A stretch of DNA of 64,000 nucleotides, taken from positions 124,001 to 188,000 of the forward strand of contig DASZPM010000003.1 in NCBI GenBank assembly GCA_035550215.1, in the 5' to 3' direction. A program made the position numbers and the translations under genes. Position 1 is the first letter of the stretch. Each line of letters opens with the position of its first letter. The notes beneath the pieces were generated by a model that was not told the DNA's origin, ran no database searches, and was given only the letters and a program-made list of their open reading frames with translations. This document shows positions 1 to 9,058 of the stretch, piece by piece. This DNA is from JABDFW01 sp035550215. GTDB taxonomy: Bacteria > Bacteroidota > Bacteroidia > Chitinophagales > Chitinophagaceae.

Positions 1-220
1 CTTTAAACTGGGTTTGCAGGTAATCAACCGTTCTTGTTTCGCCGATGGTAAACGGCTTACGCCCCTGGAACGAATCGGAAGCCAGCACCTTTATATACCC
101 TTTTATATCATCTGCATTAAATGTTGACAGGCCCGCATCGGGGTCGTTATGATGGTTCAGCTCGCAGGCGGCAAGCAGCAGCAAAGGCAGCGAAGCAAGC
201 AATAATTTATGGTTACGCAT
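1..220 (-). CDS. M28-family metallopeptidase lipoprotein, N-terminal fragment
   Basis: The frame starts at the ATG complementary to 218-220 and runs off the left edge, so only about 73 residues are visible. The N-terminus is a lipoprotein signal: basic MRNHK, a leucine-rich core, then LLAAC, so the mature protein should begin at that Cys. The segment that follows (DDIKGYIKVLASDSFQGRKP, then TIGETRTVDYLQTQF) matches the region just after the signal in secreted M28/M20-like aminopeptidases of Bacteroidota. The zinc-binding residues lie outside the window, so the family call rests on this short stretch. It starts 9 nt after the stop of the HAD phosphatase and probably shares its transcript. Confidence 0.65.
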   Translation of the reverse strand, partial: MRNHKLLLASLPLLLLAACELNHHNDPDAGLSTFNADDIKGYIKVLASDSFQGRKPFTIGETRTVDYLQTQFK

Positions 221-229
221 ACAGGAAAT

Positions 230-943
230 TTATGAATGATGATGAATATGTTCGGTAAGCCATGCAGAAAACTCCCCGACGCTGTAAAATAATGCATCCG
301 GCTGAAGTGAAAGCAATTTTTCTGCGTCGGCAGTGGCGGCCCATGCGGCGCTTACCACCGGGATGCCCGCTTTTCGCGAAGCGTTAATGTCACTGGGGGC
401 ATCACCTATGTAAACAACTTCTTCCTTTTGCAGATCATTCCATTCCTGCAACACTTCAGCTATACACTCTGCTTTAACGGGCCCGGCGGGAGAGCCTGTT
501 TTTACAATAGAGAAGTGTTGGGTAATGCCAAATTGCCTGAGTGAGATAACAGTGCTTTTCTCTCCTTTGCCGGTAACCATGGCCAGGCGCACGTTGTAAT
601 GTTGCAGATAATCAAGCAATGCAACAATGCCATCAAATGGAACTGGGCAATGAATGTGAAGCGCTTCGTAAAATTGCAGGTAACCCGACAGTCCTTCCTC
701 GTAGTGGTGAGGGGCCAGCGCCATAATAGTACCTTCCTCCGAAGGGCCGAAGGTGGCAATTATTTCTTTGTCCGTTAATTGTTTTTGCGCCAGCGGTTCA
801 ATGGCCAAACGAAAGGCTTCAATACAAAGTGGCAGTGTATCTGCAATGGTACCGTCCAGGTCGAAAATGACTCCTTTAATAAGCCTATATCTTAATGGAG
901 GATTGATGTGCTGTTTAAAATTGTCGTTATTTATTTCACTCAA
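230..943 (-). CDS. HAD-superfamily phosphatase (phosphoglycolate phosphatase-like)
   Basis: This is a 237-residue cytoplasmic HAD hydrolase. Motif I is FDLDGTIADT with the nucleophile Asp28 and general acid Asp30. Motif II is the Thr of MVTGKG (about residue 124). Motif IV is GDAPSD with Asp181 and Asp185. The helical cap between motifs I and II and the overall length fit the Gph/PGP-like subfamily, which dephosphorylates small phosphometabolites. The exact substrate cannot be told from sequence. It lies between ligA (58 nt upstream) and the M28 gene (9 nt downstream) on the same strand. A near-consensus -7 element (TAATTTTA) lies just upstream of its start, so it may have its own promoter. 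Confidence 0.85.
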   Translation of the reverse strand: MSEINNDNFKQHINPPLRYRLIKGVIFDLDGTIADTLPLCIEAFRLAIEPLAQKQLTDKEIIATFGPSEEGTIMALAPHHYEEGLSGYLQFYEALHIHCPVPFDGIVALLDYLQHYNVRLAMVTGKGEKSTVISLRQFGITQHFSIVKTGSPAGPVKAECIAEVLQEWNDLQKEEVVYIGDAPSDINASRKAGIPVVSAAWAATADAEKLLSLQPDALFYSVGEFSAWLTEHIHHHS

Positions 944-1001
944 AGCCTTAATATTTATAAAGTAAATGCCTGCAGTAAAATTACGATGCTTGCGTGTATC
1001 C

Positions 1002-3101
1002 TCAGGACGCTGGCGTTTTCACTAACTCCAAAAACTCATCTTCCGTAATAATCTTCACCGTATTTATTTTTTTGGCCTTTTCAAGTTTACTGCCGGCATC
1101 CTCACCCACCACAAGATAATTTAGTTTGCTGCTTACACCACTTACTATTTTACCGCCATACTTTTCTACCATCTCTTCCGCCTCACTGCGTTTTAGTTTA
1201 TTGAGGGTGCCGGTAAAAAGAAATGTCTGGTCGTGCAGCATATTTTGTTCTGAAGAAGACGTTGTACGTTTCGTGTTTTCCATCTGCAGGCCCAGTTCTT
1301 TTAGCCTCTCCAGCATTTTTATATTTTCCCTGTTCCTGAAAAAGGTATAAATACTTTGCGCTACTTTAACGCCAATATCTTCCATCTCCTGCAACTGCTC
1401 TTCTGTTTTACTTTCCAGTTCAAATACATCATGTATGGCATTTGCCACTGTTTTGGCCGTTGTTTCACCAACATAGCGTATGCCTAATGCGTAAACAAGC
1501 CTGTGCAGCGGTTGCTGTTTACTGGCCTCTATTGCCGCAGTTAAATTATCTATTGACTTTTTACCAAAGCCTTCCAGTTTACTTATTGCGTCAAAGTCAA
1601 GTGTGTAAATACCGGGTACATCTTTTAATAAACCAAGTTCGTAAAACTTACGCACGTTGGCTTCGCCAAAGCTTTTTATATCCATGGCATCTTTACTAAC
1701 AAAATGTATAATGCGCTCCACCACCTGCGCCGGGCATTCAATGTTTATACATCTCCAAACTGCCTCTTCTTCCGGCTTATACAACTCCGTGTGGCATACC
1801 GGGCATTTTTTGGGATAGATAATATGCTTCTCGTCCCCGGTTCTAAGCTCCGGCAGCGATTTTACAATTTGCGGTATAACATCACCTGCCCGTTCAATAA
1901 GCACGGTATCGCCAATCATCAAATCCTTCTCTTTTATATAGTCTTCATTATGTATGCTTATGCTGCCTACGGTAACCCCGCCAATGGCTACAGGCTCCAG
2001 CTTAGCTACGGGCGTTACAGCGCCCGTTCTGCCTACCTGGAACTCAACACCGCGCAGTTTTGTAGTGGCCTGCCTGGCTTTAAATTTAAACGCTATTGCC
2101 CAGCGCGGGTGGTGGGTGGTCATGCCCATTTTATCCTGCAGTTCAATATTGTTTACTTTTATTACCATGCCATCTATTTCATAGGGCAGGCTGTCGCGCA
2201 TTTCTTCAAAATCATGCACATGTTTTATCACTTCGTCAATGCCTTCAACCACTTGTTTTTCATGTTGGGGGGAGCGAAAGCCGCAGTCCCACAACATTTG
2301 TAATGTTCCGCTATGCGTAGTTATGGGGTCTTTATGACCGGGTATTGTTGTATAATAACTTACATTATATAAAAAGGCCTCCAGGTTTCTTTTGCCCACA
2401 ATAGCCGGGTCTTTAATGCGCAGGCTGCCGCTGGCGGCATTACGCGGGTTGGCCAATGGTGGCAGCCCCTGTTCAGCAAGGCCATCGTTATATTTTTTAA
2501 ATGCTGCTTTTGTCATCAGCACTTCACCCCTTATTTCAATCAGTTCTATGCTGTATTTTGAAAAAGGCGCTGAGAGCGGAATAGACCTGATGCGTTTAAT
2601 ATTGGTGGTTACATCTTCGCCTTCCACGCCATCGCCCCTGGTGGCGCCACGCGCAAACCGGTCGTTTTCATAAATAAGGGATATGCTGGCGCCATCAAAC
2701 TTTGGTTCAATACAGTATTCAATTACATCTTTGCCGGTCAACTCCCTTGCTTTCCTGTCAAAATCAAGTAAATCATCTGCATTATAACTGTTGTCAAGGC
2801 TTAGCATAGGCACCAGGTGCTGTACTGTGGGGAAGGAGGCATTAAGGCTGCTGCCTACCCTTTGGGTGGGCGAGTCCGGGGTGATTAGGTTGGGATTTGA
2901 TGCTTCGAGTTTCTCCAGTTGCTTAAATAAAATGTCATAAGAGGTGTCGTCAATCAGCGGGTCGTTCAAAATATAATACCGGTACTCATGAAAACGCAGC
3001 ACATCTCTTAGTTCATCAATGTACTCATCAGTTATGTCTTTGTTTGCCTTAAGCTGGTCTGTCTGCCGCTGTAAAATTTTGGTTTGCTCTGCCGAATACA
3101 T
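1002..3101 (-). CDS. ligA: NAD-dependent DNA ligase LigA
   Basis: This 699-residue protein has the full LigA architecture. The Ia domain is at the N-terminus (HEYRYYILNDPLIDD). The adenylation site is EPKFDGAS with the AMP-accepting Lys134; the usual Leu is Phe here. An OB fold follows, then a four-Cys zinc finger (CPVC...CINIECP), helix-hairpin-helix repeats around LEGFGKKSIDNL, and a C-terminal BRCT domain (FLFTGTLNKLKRSEAEEMVE). It seals nicks using NAD+ in replication and repair. Its length is normal for Bacteroidota. It is divergent from the Nudix regulator, with 202 bp between them. Confidence 0.98.
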   Translation of the reverse strand: MYSAEQTKILQRQTDQLKANKDITDEYIDELRDVLRFHEYRYYILNDPLIDDTSYDILFKQLEKLEASNPNLITPDSPTQRVGSSLNASFPTVQHLVPMLSLDNSYNADDLLDFDRKARELTGKDVIEYCIEPKFDGASISLIYENDRFARGATRGDGVEGEDVTTNIKRIRSIPLSAPFSKYSIELIEIRGEVLMTKAAFKKYNDGLAEQGLPPLANPRNAASGSLRIKDPAIVGKRNLEAFLYNVSYYTTIPGHKDPITTHSGTLQMLWDCGFRSPQHEKQVVEGIDEVIKHVHDFEEMRDSLPYEIDGMVIKVNNIELQDKMGMTTHHPRWAIAFKFKARQATTKLRGVEFQVGRTGAVTPVAKLEPVAIGGVTVGSISIHNEDYIKEKDLMIGDTVLIERAGDVIPQIVKSLPELRTGDEKHIIYPKKCPVCHTELYKPEEEAVWRCINIECPAQVVERIIHFVSKDAMDIKSFGEANVRKFYELGLLKDVPGIYTLDFDAISKLEGFGKKSIDNLTAAIEASKQQPLHRLVYALGIRYVGETTAKTVANAIHDVFELESKTEEQLQEMEDIGVKVAQSIYTFFRNRENIKMLERLKELGLQMENTKRTTSSSEQNMLHDQTFLFTGTLNKLKRSEAEEMVEKYGGKIVSGVSSKLNYLVVGEDAGSKLEKAKKINTVKIITEDEFLELVKTPAS

Positions 3102-3196
3102 AGAAAAAGTTTGGGCAATAAAATTAAGGGAAAGGCGCCACCCCGGTAATTTGCTTTTTCGGCTCTTACTCCAAATTTGGTTTTTTATTTATTATT

Positions 3197-3211
3197 GTGT
3201 TATTTTTACAC
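3197..3211. promoter_or_regulatory. Candidate operator O1, upstream of the Nudix-type regulator
   Basis: The sequence GTGTTATTTTTACAC is preceded by TT. It matches the GTGTA-N5-TACAC layout of three sites found before the two susC genes, with one arm mismatch (position 5 is T instead of A). It lies about 93 nt before the regulator's start codon, in the intergenic region shared with ligA. This is what an autoregulatory site would look like. The site is seen directly; binding is inferred. Confidence 0.55.
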
Positions 3212-3303
3212 GATTGCTAATTTCATTAACTTCGGCCTGGTAAATTGCTTTAATTTGCCACACCTAACTAACTAATTCGCGCCGCGGCGCTGTAATAATT
3301 GCC

Positions 3304-4056
3304 ATGATGAGTAACGAAAATGCTGTATTAACTACCCCACGTACCAAACCCGGAGGACTGATAAAAAGCGCTGAAAAGCTGGTAGCCTCGTATCCTCGTG
3401 TTCCTATTACAGTTGACTGTGTAATATTCGGGTTTGATGAAAATGAATTGAAAGTACTGCTGATACGCAGTGACCTTGAAATATTTAAAGGCCAATGGTC
3501 TCTGCTGGGCGATTTTGCGGCTGACAACGAAGAACTGGATGATGCAGCCTACCGCGTTTTGTGCGAACGAACCGGTATGACGGATGTTTACCTTGAGCAG
3601 GTACGCACCTTCAGTAAACCGGGGAGGCACCCCGGCGGAAGGGTATTAACAGTAGCCTATTGCAGCCTGCTTAATATTGAGCAACATAAGCTGGGCAAAA
3701 TGGATAACGAGTTGCACTGGCATACCGTAAAGAATATTAAAGAAATGGCTTTTGACCATAAAGAAATTATGGATTTTAGCTATAACTGGCTGCAAAAACG
3801 TATTATGGAGCACCCGCTCGGCTTTAACCTGCTGCCCGAAAAATTCTCCCTGCGCGAATTGCAGAACCTGTATGAAGCAATACTTGATGTAAAGCTTGAC
3901 CGCAGGAACTTCAGGAAGAAATTCTTCTCCATGGATTTTTTAATTGATACCGGCGAATACGAAGATGACGTTCCCCACCGCCCTGGCCGGTTGTACCAGT
4001 TTAATTTTGAAAAATACGAGCAAAATAAACGCCGCTGGACGGGCATTGACTTTTAG
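3304..4056 (+). CDS. Nudix-domain transcriptional regulator (NrtR/AraR-like)
   Basis: A 250-residue protein with an N-terminal Nudix fold (about 33-160) and a C-terminal winged helix (about 173-240, from LLPEKFSLRELQNLY through RPGRLYQFN). This pairing is typical of NrtR and the Bacteroidota AraR-type regulators. The Nudix box region (about residues 69-92) reads GDFAADNEELDDAAYRVLCE, where a catalytic box needs REUxEE; RVLCER has lost catalytic Glu residues. The domain is therefore probably a ligand sensor and not a hydrolase. It sits directly upstream of a susCDEF locus, and matching inverted repeats lie before itself and both susC genes. A local sugar regulator is the best reading; the effector (a pentose, another sugar or an ADP-ribose derivative) is unknown. 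Confidence 0.85.
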   Translation: MMSNENAVLTTPRTKPGGLIKSAEKLVASYPRVPITVDCVIFGFDENELKVLLIRSDLEIFKGQWSLLGDFAADNEELDDAAYRVLCERTGMTDVYLEQVRTFSKPGRHPGGRVLTVAYCSLLNIEQHKLGKMDNELHWHTVKNIKEMAFDHKEIMDFSYNWLQKRIMEHPLGFNLLPEKFSLRELQNLYEAILDVKLDRRNFRKKFFSMDFLIDTGEYEDDVPHRPGRLYQFNFEKYEQNKRRWTGIDF

Positions 4057-4098
4057 AAACAACCTCAACAAAGTTTACTTAATTGTGCCGGGACTATT

Positions 4099-4117
4099 GT
4101 GAAAAAAATTTTTTCAC
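4099..4117. repeat. Perfect 19-nt palindrome GTGAAAAAAATTTTTTCAC
   Basis: Two 9-nt arms flank a single A, 42 nt after the stop of the Nudix regulator gene. It could be a weak terminator stem followed by a non-T-rich tail, a further regulator-binding site (its ends are GTG/CAC like the operators), or simply an intrinsically bent A/T tract. Confidence 0.5.
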
Positions 4118-4155
4118 GTTTGACCTGAAATTCATAAAAAAAATTTTTTTAGGTT

Positions 4156-4170
4156 GTGTAAATTATACAC
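4156..4170. promoter_or_regulatory. Candidate operator O2 before locus-1 susC
   Basis: GTGTAAATTATACAC is an exact GTGTA-N5-TACAC inverted repeat preceded by TT. It sits 5 nt after an A8T7 tract. It has the same layout as the sites at 4185-4199 and 14145-14159. Confidence 0.65.
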
Positions 4171-4184
4171 ATTTGTAAACGATT

Positions 4185-4199
4185 GTGTAAAAAGTACAC
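4185..4199. promoter_or_regulatory. Candidate operator O3 before locus-1 susC
   Basis: GTGTAAAAAGTACAC is an exact GTGTA-N5-TACAC inverted repeat preceded by TT, centred 29 bp downstream of O2. Two close sites suggest cooperative binding or repression of one promoter. Confidence 0.65.
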
Positions 4200-4413
4200 C
4201 TTAAAGCCAAATCGAATTGCTGTTAGTATGAAAACTTGCCAGGAAAAAACGTGTGTAAAACGTACTGCATGCTTGCATAAAACTCTTAATAGCCATACCT
4301 CATTATTTGCAGTATCCCCGGTTAATTTTTCTGCCTGTGAATTGTCACCAAAGCTTGGTTCTCACTAAACAACCATTATAATTTTTGATTTGAAAACCAG
4401 AAAACTTTCTACT

Positions 4414-7395
4414 ATGACTTTTAAACGACTGCTAATGACCCTTGTTTTGCCAATGGCATTGCTGGCAAGCCTGCCGGCGGCTGCGCAAAACAAAGTAATA
4501 TCCGGCAAGGTTACCGACGCTAAGGACGGTTCCCCCCTCGCCGGTGTTACCGTTCTTGCAAAAGGAACGAAAATAGGCACCCAGACAGACATTGCGGGGG
4601 CCTTTTCCATTAACGCGCCTGCGGGCACTACCACGCTTGTTATTTCCTACGTAGGATTTACTACACAGGAGGTACCTGTGGGCACCGGCGCAATCTCCGT
4701 ATCGCTTGTACAAACCAGTGCATCGCTGAATGATGTGGTGGTGGTTGCATACGGCACCCGCAAAAAGGGAGATTTGACCGGCGCGGTTACATCCATTTCA
4801 GAAAAAGATTTTCAAAAAGGCAATATTACTTCGGCAGAACAATTGCTGCAGGGTAAGGTTGCTGGTTTGCAGGTTACTACCGGCGGTGGTTCGGCAGGCG
4901 GCGGCAGCAGGATACGCATTCGCGGCGGCGCCTCTCTCAATGCCAGTAACGACCCGTTAATAGTAATTGACGGCGTACCTGTTGAAAGCAATGGTATTGC
5001 AGGTTCTGCCAACTACCTTAATACCATTAACCCCAACGATATTGAATCTGAAACGATATTAAAAGATGCCTCTGCAACGGCCTTATATGGTTCAAGGGCT
5101 TCAAACGGTGTAATAATCATCACTACAAAAAAAGGCGCAAAAGGTAAGGTTAAGTTTAACTTTAACACGCAGCCCTCATTGTCAGTTATTGACAATTATG
5201 TACCTGTACTTACCGCTGACCAGATAAGGACTATCATTACAAATGATGCTGCTGCAACAGGCAATAATACTTATAAAAATCTGCTCGGCTCTTCAAATAC
5301 CGACTGGCAGAAAGTAATCTTCAGGAATGCTTTTAGCCTCGACAATAACCTTAGCGCCAGCGGAAGTATTGGTAAAATACCTTTCCGTATTTCAGGCGGT
5401 TATCTTAATGAGCAGGGTACTTTAAAAACAAATACTTTCGACAGGTATTCAGCAGCATTAAACCTTACACCTAAGTTTTTTGATGACCACCTTTCTATAA
5501 ACCTTAATGTAAAAGCAAGCCAGACAAACAACCGTTTTGCTGATGAAGGTGCGATAGGCGCGGCTGTTTCGTTTGATCCTACACAGCCCGTATATGCCAA
5601 AAATAACTATGGTGGCTATTTTGAATGGCTGCAGGCTGACGGCAGGGCGATTGACCTTGCAACACGTAACCCGCTTGGGCTGCTTGAACAAAGAGATAAT
5701 ACCTCAAAAGTACAGCGTGTTATAGGTAATATACAGGTTGATTATAAACTGCATTTTTTCCCCGACCTGCATGTGCAGGTTAACTTAGGCATTGATAAAG
5801 CAGGCGGCAGCGGTAATGATAATATTGATTCATTGTCGGCCACCAATTATAAAACAGCAGGCCACTTTACTTATTACAAACAGGGTAAAACAAACACTCT
5901 TGCTGATGTGTCATTATTTTATACCAAAGACATAAAGAGCATTGACAGTAAGATTGATGTACTGGCTTTGCACAGCTACGAAGATTTTTATACCGATGTA
6001 TATAATTATCCCGCTTATGGCCAGAACGGTGTTTTAATACCTGGTTCGACGCCAACGTATGCTACAGATAAGCCGGAGTACAGGATTGAATCTTACCTGG
6101 GAAGAATGAACTTTACTTTCCATAATAAATACCTGCTTACCGCATCAATACGCAGTGACGCCAGTTCTAAATTCTCTCCTGATACACGCGTAGGTTACTT
6201 TCCTGCCGGTGCATTTGCGTGGAAATTAAAAGAAGAATTTTTCAAAACCAGCAGGGTAATCAGCGACCTTAAACTTCGTTTGGGTTATGGTGTTACCGGC
6301 CAGCAGGATATTGGTGATTATTATGGTTACCTTGCCCACTATTCTCAAAGCAACTCTACCGCCCAATACCTTTTCGGCAGTACTTACTACAGTTTTTACC
6401 GCCCCTCAGCATACGATGCAAACAGGAAATGGGAATCTACCACTACTTACAATGCCGGTGTAGACTTCTCATTGTTTGGCAACAGGCTTTCAGGCTCAGT
6501 AGATGTATATGATAAAAAGACCAAAGACCTTTTGAGTGTAATACCCATAGCACCGGGCTCTAACTTTGATATTACCCTGTTAACAAACGTAGGTAACATG
6601 GAAAACAAAGGCGTGGAAGTTACCATAAACTCTACCCCGGTAAAAAGTCCTGACGTAACGTGGGATCTTGGATTTAATGTTACGTATAATGAATCAAAAA
6701 TCACCAACCTGTTAAAAAACCCCGACCCCAATTTTAAAGGCGTTGATGTTAGCCCCGTAGGCGGCGGCTTAAGCAACTACGTTGGTAAATTTATAGTGGG
6801 TTATGCACCTTACACCTTCTATGTATATAAACAGGTATATGACGCAAAAACAGGCAAGCCGCTTGACGGCGTGTTTGAAGATTTGAACCGCGATGGAAAA
6901 ATTGATGACGCTGACCGTTACCTGTATAAAAAACCCGCCCCTGACGTATTGCTGGGCTTCACCACAAACGTTACGTATAAAAACTGGAGCCTGGGCTTAT
7001 CCGGCCATGGTTCAATCGGAAATTATATTTACGACCAGTATAATTCAAACAACGGCGTGTTGAGGGCATTGAAAAACCCATTGAACTTTGTTCAGAATGC
7101 TTCGCCTGATTATTTGAATACAGGCTTTAGCGGCAGCAGCATTAATGAGTATTTGTCTGACTACTATATTCAGAATGCTTCGTTTGTCCGCCTTGATTAT
7201 GTAAGCCTGGGTTACAATGCAGGAAAGGTATTTCACAATGGGGCTTCGTTGCGGTTACTTGCCACAGTGCAAAATGTATTTGTTATTACAAAATACAAAG
7301 GGCTTGACCCCGAAAACGCAAATGATGCAGGTACATTGTACACTATCTACCCCCGTCCGCGTATTTATGCGCTGGGTGTAAATCTTGATTTCTAA
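4414..7395 (+). CDS. SusC/RagA-family TonB-linked outer-membrane transporter (locus 1)
   Basis: The frame opens with TTG at 4390, but the ATG at 4414 gives a better signal peptide (MTFKRLLMTLVLPMALLA... ending AAAQ), so 993 residues are called. After the signal comes a carboxypeptidase-regulatory-like domain (ISGKVTDAKDGSPLAGVTV), then the SusC linker DVVVVAYGTRKKGDLTGAV, the plug (LYGSRASNGVIIITTKKG) and a TonB-dependent barrel ending in an aromatic residue (GVNLDF). It should form the outer-membrane channel capped by the SusD partner 20 nt downstream and import an oligosaccharide using TonB energy. The substrate cannot be inferred from SusC itself. Confidence 0.95.
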   Translation: MTFKRLLMTLVLPMALLASLPAAAQNKVISGKVTDAKDGSPLAGVTVLAKGTKIGTQTDIAGAFSINAPAGTTTLVISYVGFTTQEVPVGTGAISVSLVQTSASLNDVVVVAYGTRKKGDLTGAVTSISEKDFQKGNITSAEQLLQGKVAGLQVTTGGGSAGGGSRIRIRGGASLNASNDPLIVIDGVPVESNGIAGSANYLNTINPNDIESETILKDASATALYGSRASNGVIIITTKKGAKGKVKFNFNTQPSLSVIDNYVPVLTADQIRTIITNDAAATGNNTYKNLLGSSNTDWQKVIFRNAFSLDNNLSASGSIGKIPFRISGGYLNEQGTLKTNTFDRYSAALNLTPKFFDDHLSINLNVKASQTNNRFADEGAIGAAVSFDPTQPVYAKNNYGGYFEWLQADGRAIDLATRNPLGLLEQRDNTSKVQRVIGNIQVDYKLHFFPDLHVQVNLGIDKAGGSGNDNIDSLSATNYKTAGHFTYYKQGKTNTLADVSLFYTKDIKSIDSKIDVLALHSYEDFYTDVYNYPAYGQNGVLIPGSTPTYATDKPEYRIESYLGRMNFTFHNKYLLTASIRSDASSKFSPDTRVGYFPAGAFAWKLKEEFFKTSRVISDLKLRLGYGVTGQQDIGDYYGYLAHYSQSNSTAQYLFGSTYYSFYRPSAYDANRKWESTTTYNAGVDFSLFGNRLSGSVDVYDKKTKDLLSVIPIAPGSNFDITLLTNVGNMENKGVEVTINSTPVKSPDVTWDLGFNVTYNESKITNLLKNPDPNFKGVDVSPVGGGLSNYVGKFIVGYAPYTFYVYKQVYDAKTGKPLDGVFEDLNRDGKIDDADRYLYKKPAPDVLLGFTTNVTYKNWSLGLSGHGSIGNYIYDQYNSNNGVLRALKNPLNFVQNASPDYLNTGFSGSSINEYLSDYYIQNASFVRLDYVSLGYNAGKVFHNGASLRLLATVQNVFVITKYKGLDPENANDAGTLYTIYPRPRIYALGVNLDF

Positions 7396-7415
7396 AATTT
7401 AAATGATTGAATTAT

Positions 7416-9032
7416 ATGAAAAGTAAAATAAAATATTTTGTCGTTATTGCGGTATGCGGCGTTTTCGCGTCATGCGCTAAAAAGCTGAACCTGTTTCCGC
7501 AAAACGATCTTACGTCGCAGCAGGTATACTCTACAGCGGCGGGGTACAAAAGTGTGCTTGCCAAATTATACGGCACATTGTCAATAACCGGCAACCAGGG
7601 GCCTGCGGGCGCACCCGATATAGCCGGCGGCCTTGATGAAGGCTCCCAGGTGGCGTTCATCCGTATGTTTTTTAACTGCGAGGAGCTGCCGACTGATGAA
7701 GCGGTGGTTGCATGGAATGATCAGACAATTCATGATTTTCATAACCTTAGCTGGACAAAAGACGACCCATTTTTAAAAGGTATTTATGCAAGGTGTATTT
7801 ATGATGTTACGCTGATTAATGAATACCTGCGTGAATCAACAGACGATAAGCTTGCATCGCGCGGCATTACCGGTTCTGATGCAGATGATATCAAAAAGTC
7901 AAGGGCTGAAGCGAGGTTTTTACGCGCTTATAACTATTGGGTAATGCTTGACCTGTTTGGTAAATCAACCTTTATTACCGAAGCGGATGGGATAGGTACT
8001 TTTCTGCCAAAAGAAATAAGCCGTACAGACCTGTACAATTATATTGAGAGTGAGCTTAAGGCCATAGACGCCGATTTGGGTACACCAAAATCTGCTGAAT
8101 ACGGCCGTGTTGACCAGGCAGCCGAATGGTGCCTGCTGGCAAGGCTTTACCTTAATGCTGAAGTGTACACCGGCACTGCGCAATGGGCCAACGCACTTAC
8201 ATACGCTAAAAAGGTTATTGATGCCGGTTACAGTCTTACATCAGATTATAAACTCCTGTTTATGGCTGACAACGACAAGCAAACCAACGAAATAATTTGG
8301 GCAATCAACTGCGATGGGTTGCACACACAGGCGTATGGTAATACGACCTTTTTTGTTCACGCAGCCTGTGGCGATGACCATGATCAGTATGGCGTTAGCG
8401 GTGGTTGGAACGGTTACAGGGCTACAAAAGCTTTGGGTGACCTGTTTCCTGACCTTACAGGCAATACGGACAAAAGAGCTATGTTTACCACATCAGTATA
8501 TGGAACAAGCAGCGGGCAGCAATTAATTGCTGATGTGAGCGATTTTAACAATGGACTGCATGTAAAAAAATATGTAAATATCCGTTCTGACGGCGGCCCC
8601 ATTTCAGATGTTACGGCAAATTTCTCTGATGTTGATTTTCCTGTTTTCCGCCTGTCTGAAATGTACCTTATTTATGCTGAGGCTTATTTACGTGGCGGCG
8701 GCGGCGACGCGGCTACAGCGCTTGATTACATGAATAAAATAAGGTTCAGGGCATACGGCGGCAGTTATGGCCCCGGTAATGTTGGTAAACTAAACAGCAC
8801 CGACCTTACATTACAAACAATATTAGATGAAAGAGGCAGGGAATTGTATTGGGAAGGTTTCAGGCGTACAGATTTAATAAGGTATAAACTGTTAACCTCC
8901 GCCACTTACCTGTGGCCCTGGAAGGGAGGTGTTGCATCAGGCACCGCGGTTGATGATAAATATAACCTGTTTGCCATACCACAAACAAACATATCATCAA
9001 ACACCAATCTTACCCAAAACACGGGGTATTAA
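7416..9032 (+). CDS. SusD/RagB-family glycan-binding lipoprotein (locus 1)
   Basis: An in-frame TTG at 7407 extends the frame, but the ATG at 7416 gives a compact lipoprotein signal (MKSKIKYFVVIAVCGVFASC), so I use it (538 residues). The N-terminal helical/TPR part (AEARFLRAYNYWVMLDLFG) and the C-terminal segment (LDERGRELYWEGFRRTDLIR, then LFAIPQTNISSNTNLTQNTG) are diagnostic for SusD/RagB. It should be a surface lipoprotein that binds glycan and forms a lid on the SusC channel. It is cotranscribed with susC (20-nt gap) and the SusE/F-like genes. Confidence 0.95.
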   Translation: MKSKIKYFVVIAVCGVFASCAKKLNLFPQNDLTSQQVYSTAAGYKSVLAKLYGTLSITGNQGPAGAPDIAGGLDEGSQVAFIRMFFNCEELPTDEAVVAWNDQTIHDFHNLSWTKDDPFLKGIYARCIYDVTLINEYLRESTDDKLASRGITGSDADDIKKSRAEARFLRAYNYWVMLDLFGKSTFITEADGIGTFLPKEISRTDLYNYIESELKAIDADLGTPKSAEYGRVDQAAEWCLLARLYLNAEVYTGTAQWANALTYAKKVIDAGYSLTSDYKLLFMADNDKQTNEIIWAINCDGLHTQAYGNTTFFVHAACGDDHDQYGVSGGWNGYRATKALGDLFPDLTGNTDKRAMFTTSVYGTSSGQQLIADVSDFNNGLHVKKYVNIRSDGGPISDVTANFSDVDFPVFRLSEMYLIYAEAYLRGGGGDAATALDYMNKIRFRAYGGSYGPGNVGKLNSTDLTLQTILDERGRELYWEGFRRTDLIRYKLLTSATYLWPWKGGVASGTAVDDKYNLFAIPQTNISSNTNLTQNTGY

Positions 9033-9058
9033 TTTCTTAAAAGAAAAATTCATTTAAT

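Larger units (their letters stand above)
4057..4413 (+). other. Regulatory intergenic region before locus-1 susC
   Basis: This 357-bp region is AT-rich and holds a perfect 19-nt palindrome (4099-4117), an A8T7 tract (4136-4150) and two candidate operators (4156-4170 and 4185-4199) centred 29 bp apart. About 210 bp separate the second operator from the susC ATG, so a long 5' leader is possible. A 61-codon open frame at 4183-4368 lies here, but it begins inside the second operator and shows no recognisable features, so I do not call it a gene. Confidence 0.6.

Noticed and set aside
1704..2303. A 199-codon open frame on the plus strand within ligA
   Set aside because: It lies entirely antisense to the clearly conserved ligA and has no recognisable domain; long antisense frames arise from its codon bias.
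4183..4368. A 61-codon frame in the locus-1 leader
   Set aside because: It begins inside a candidate operator, contains no signal peptide or known motif, and covers a regulatory region. A leader peptide is possible but unsupported.
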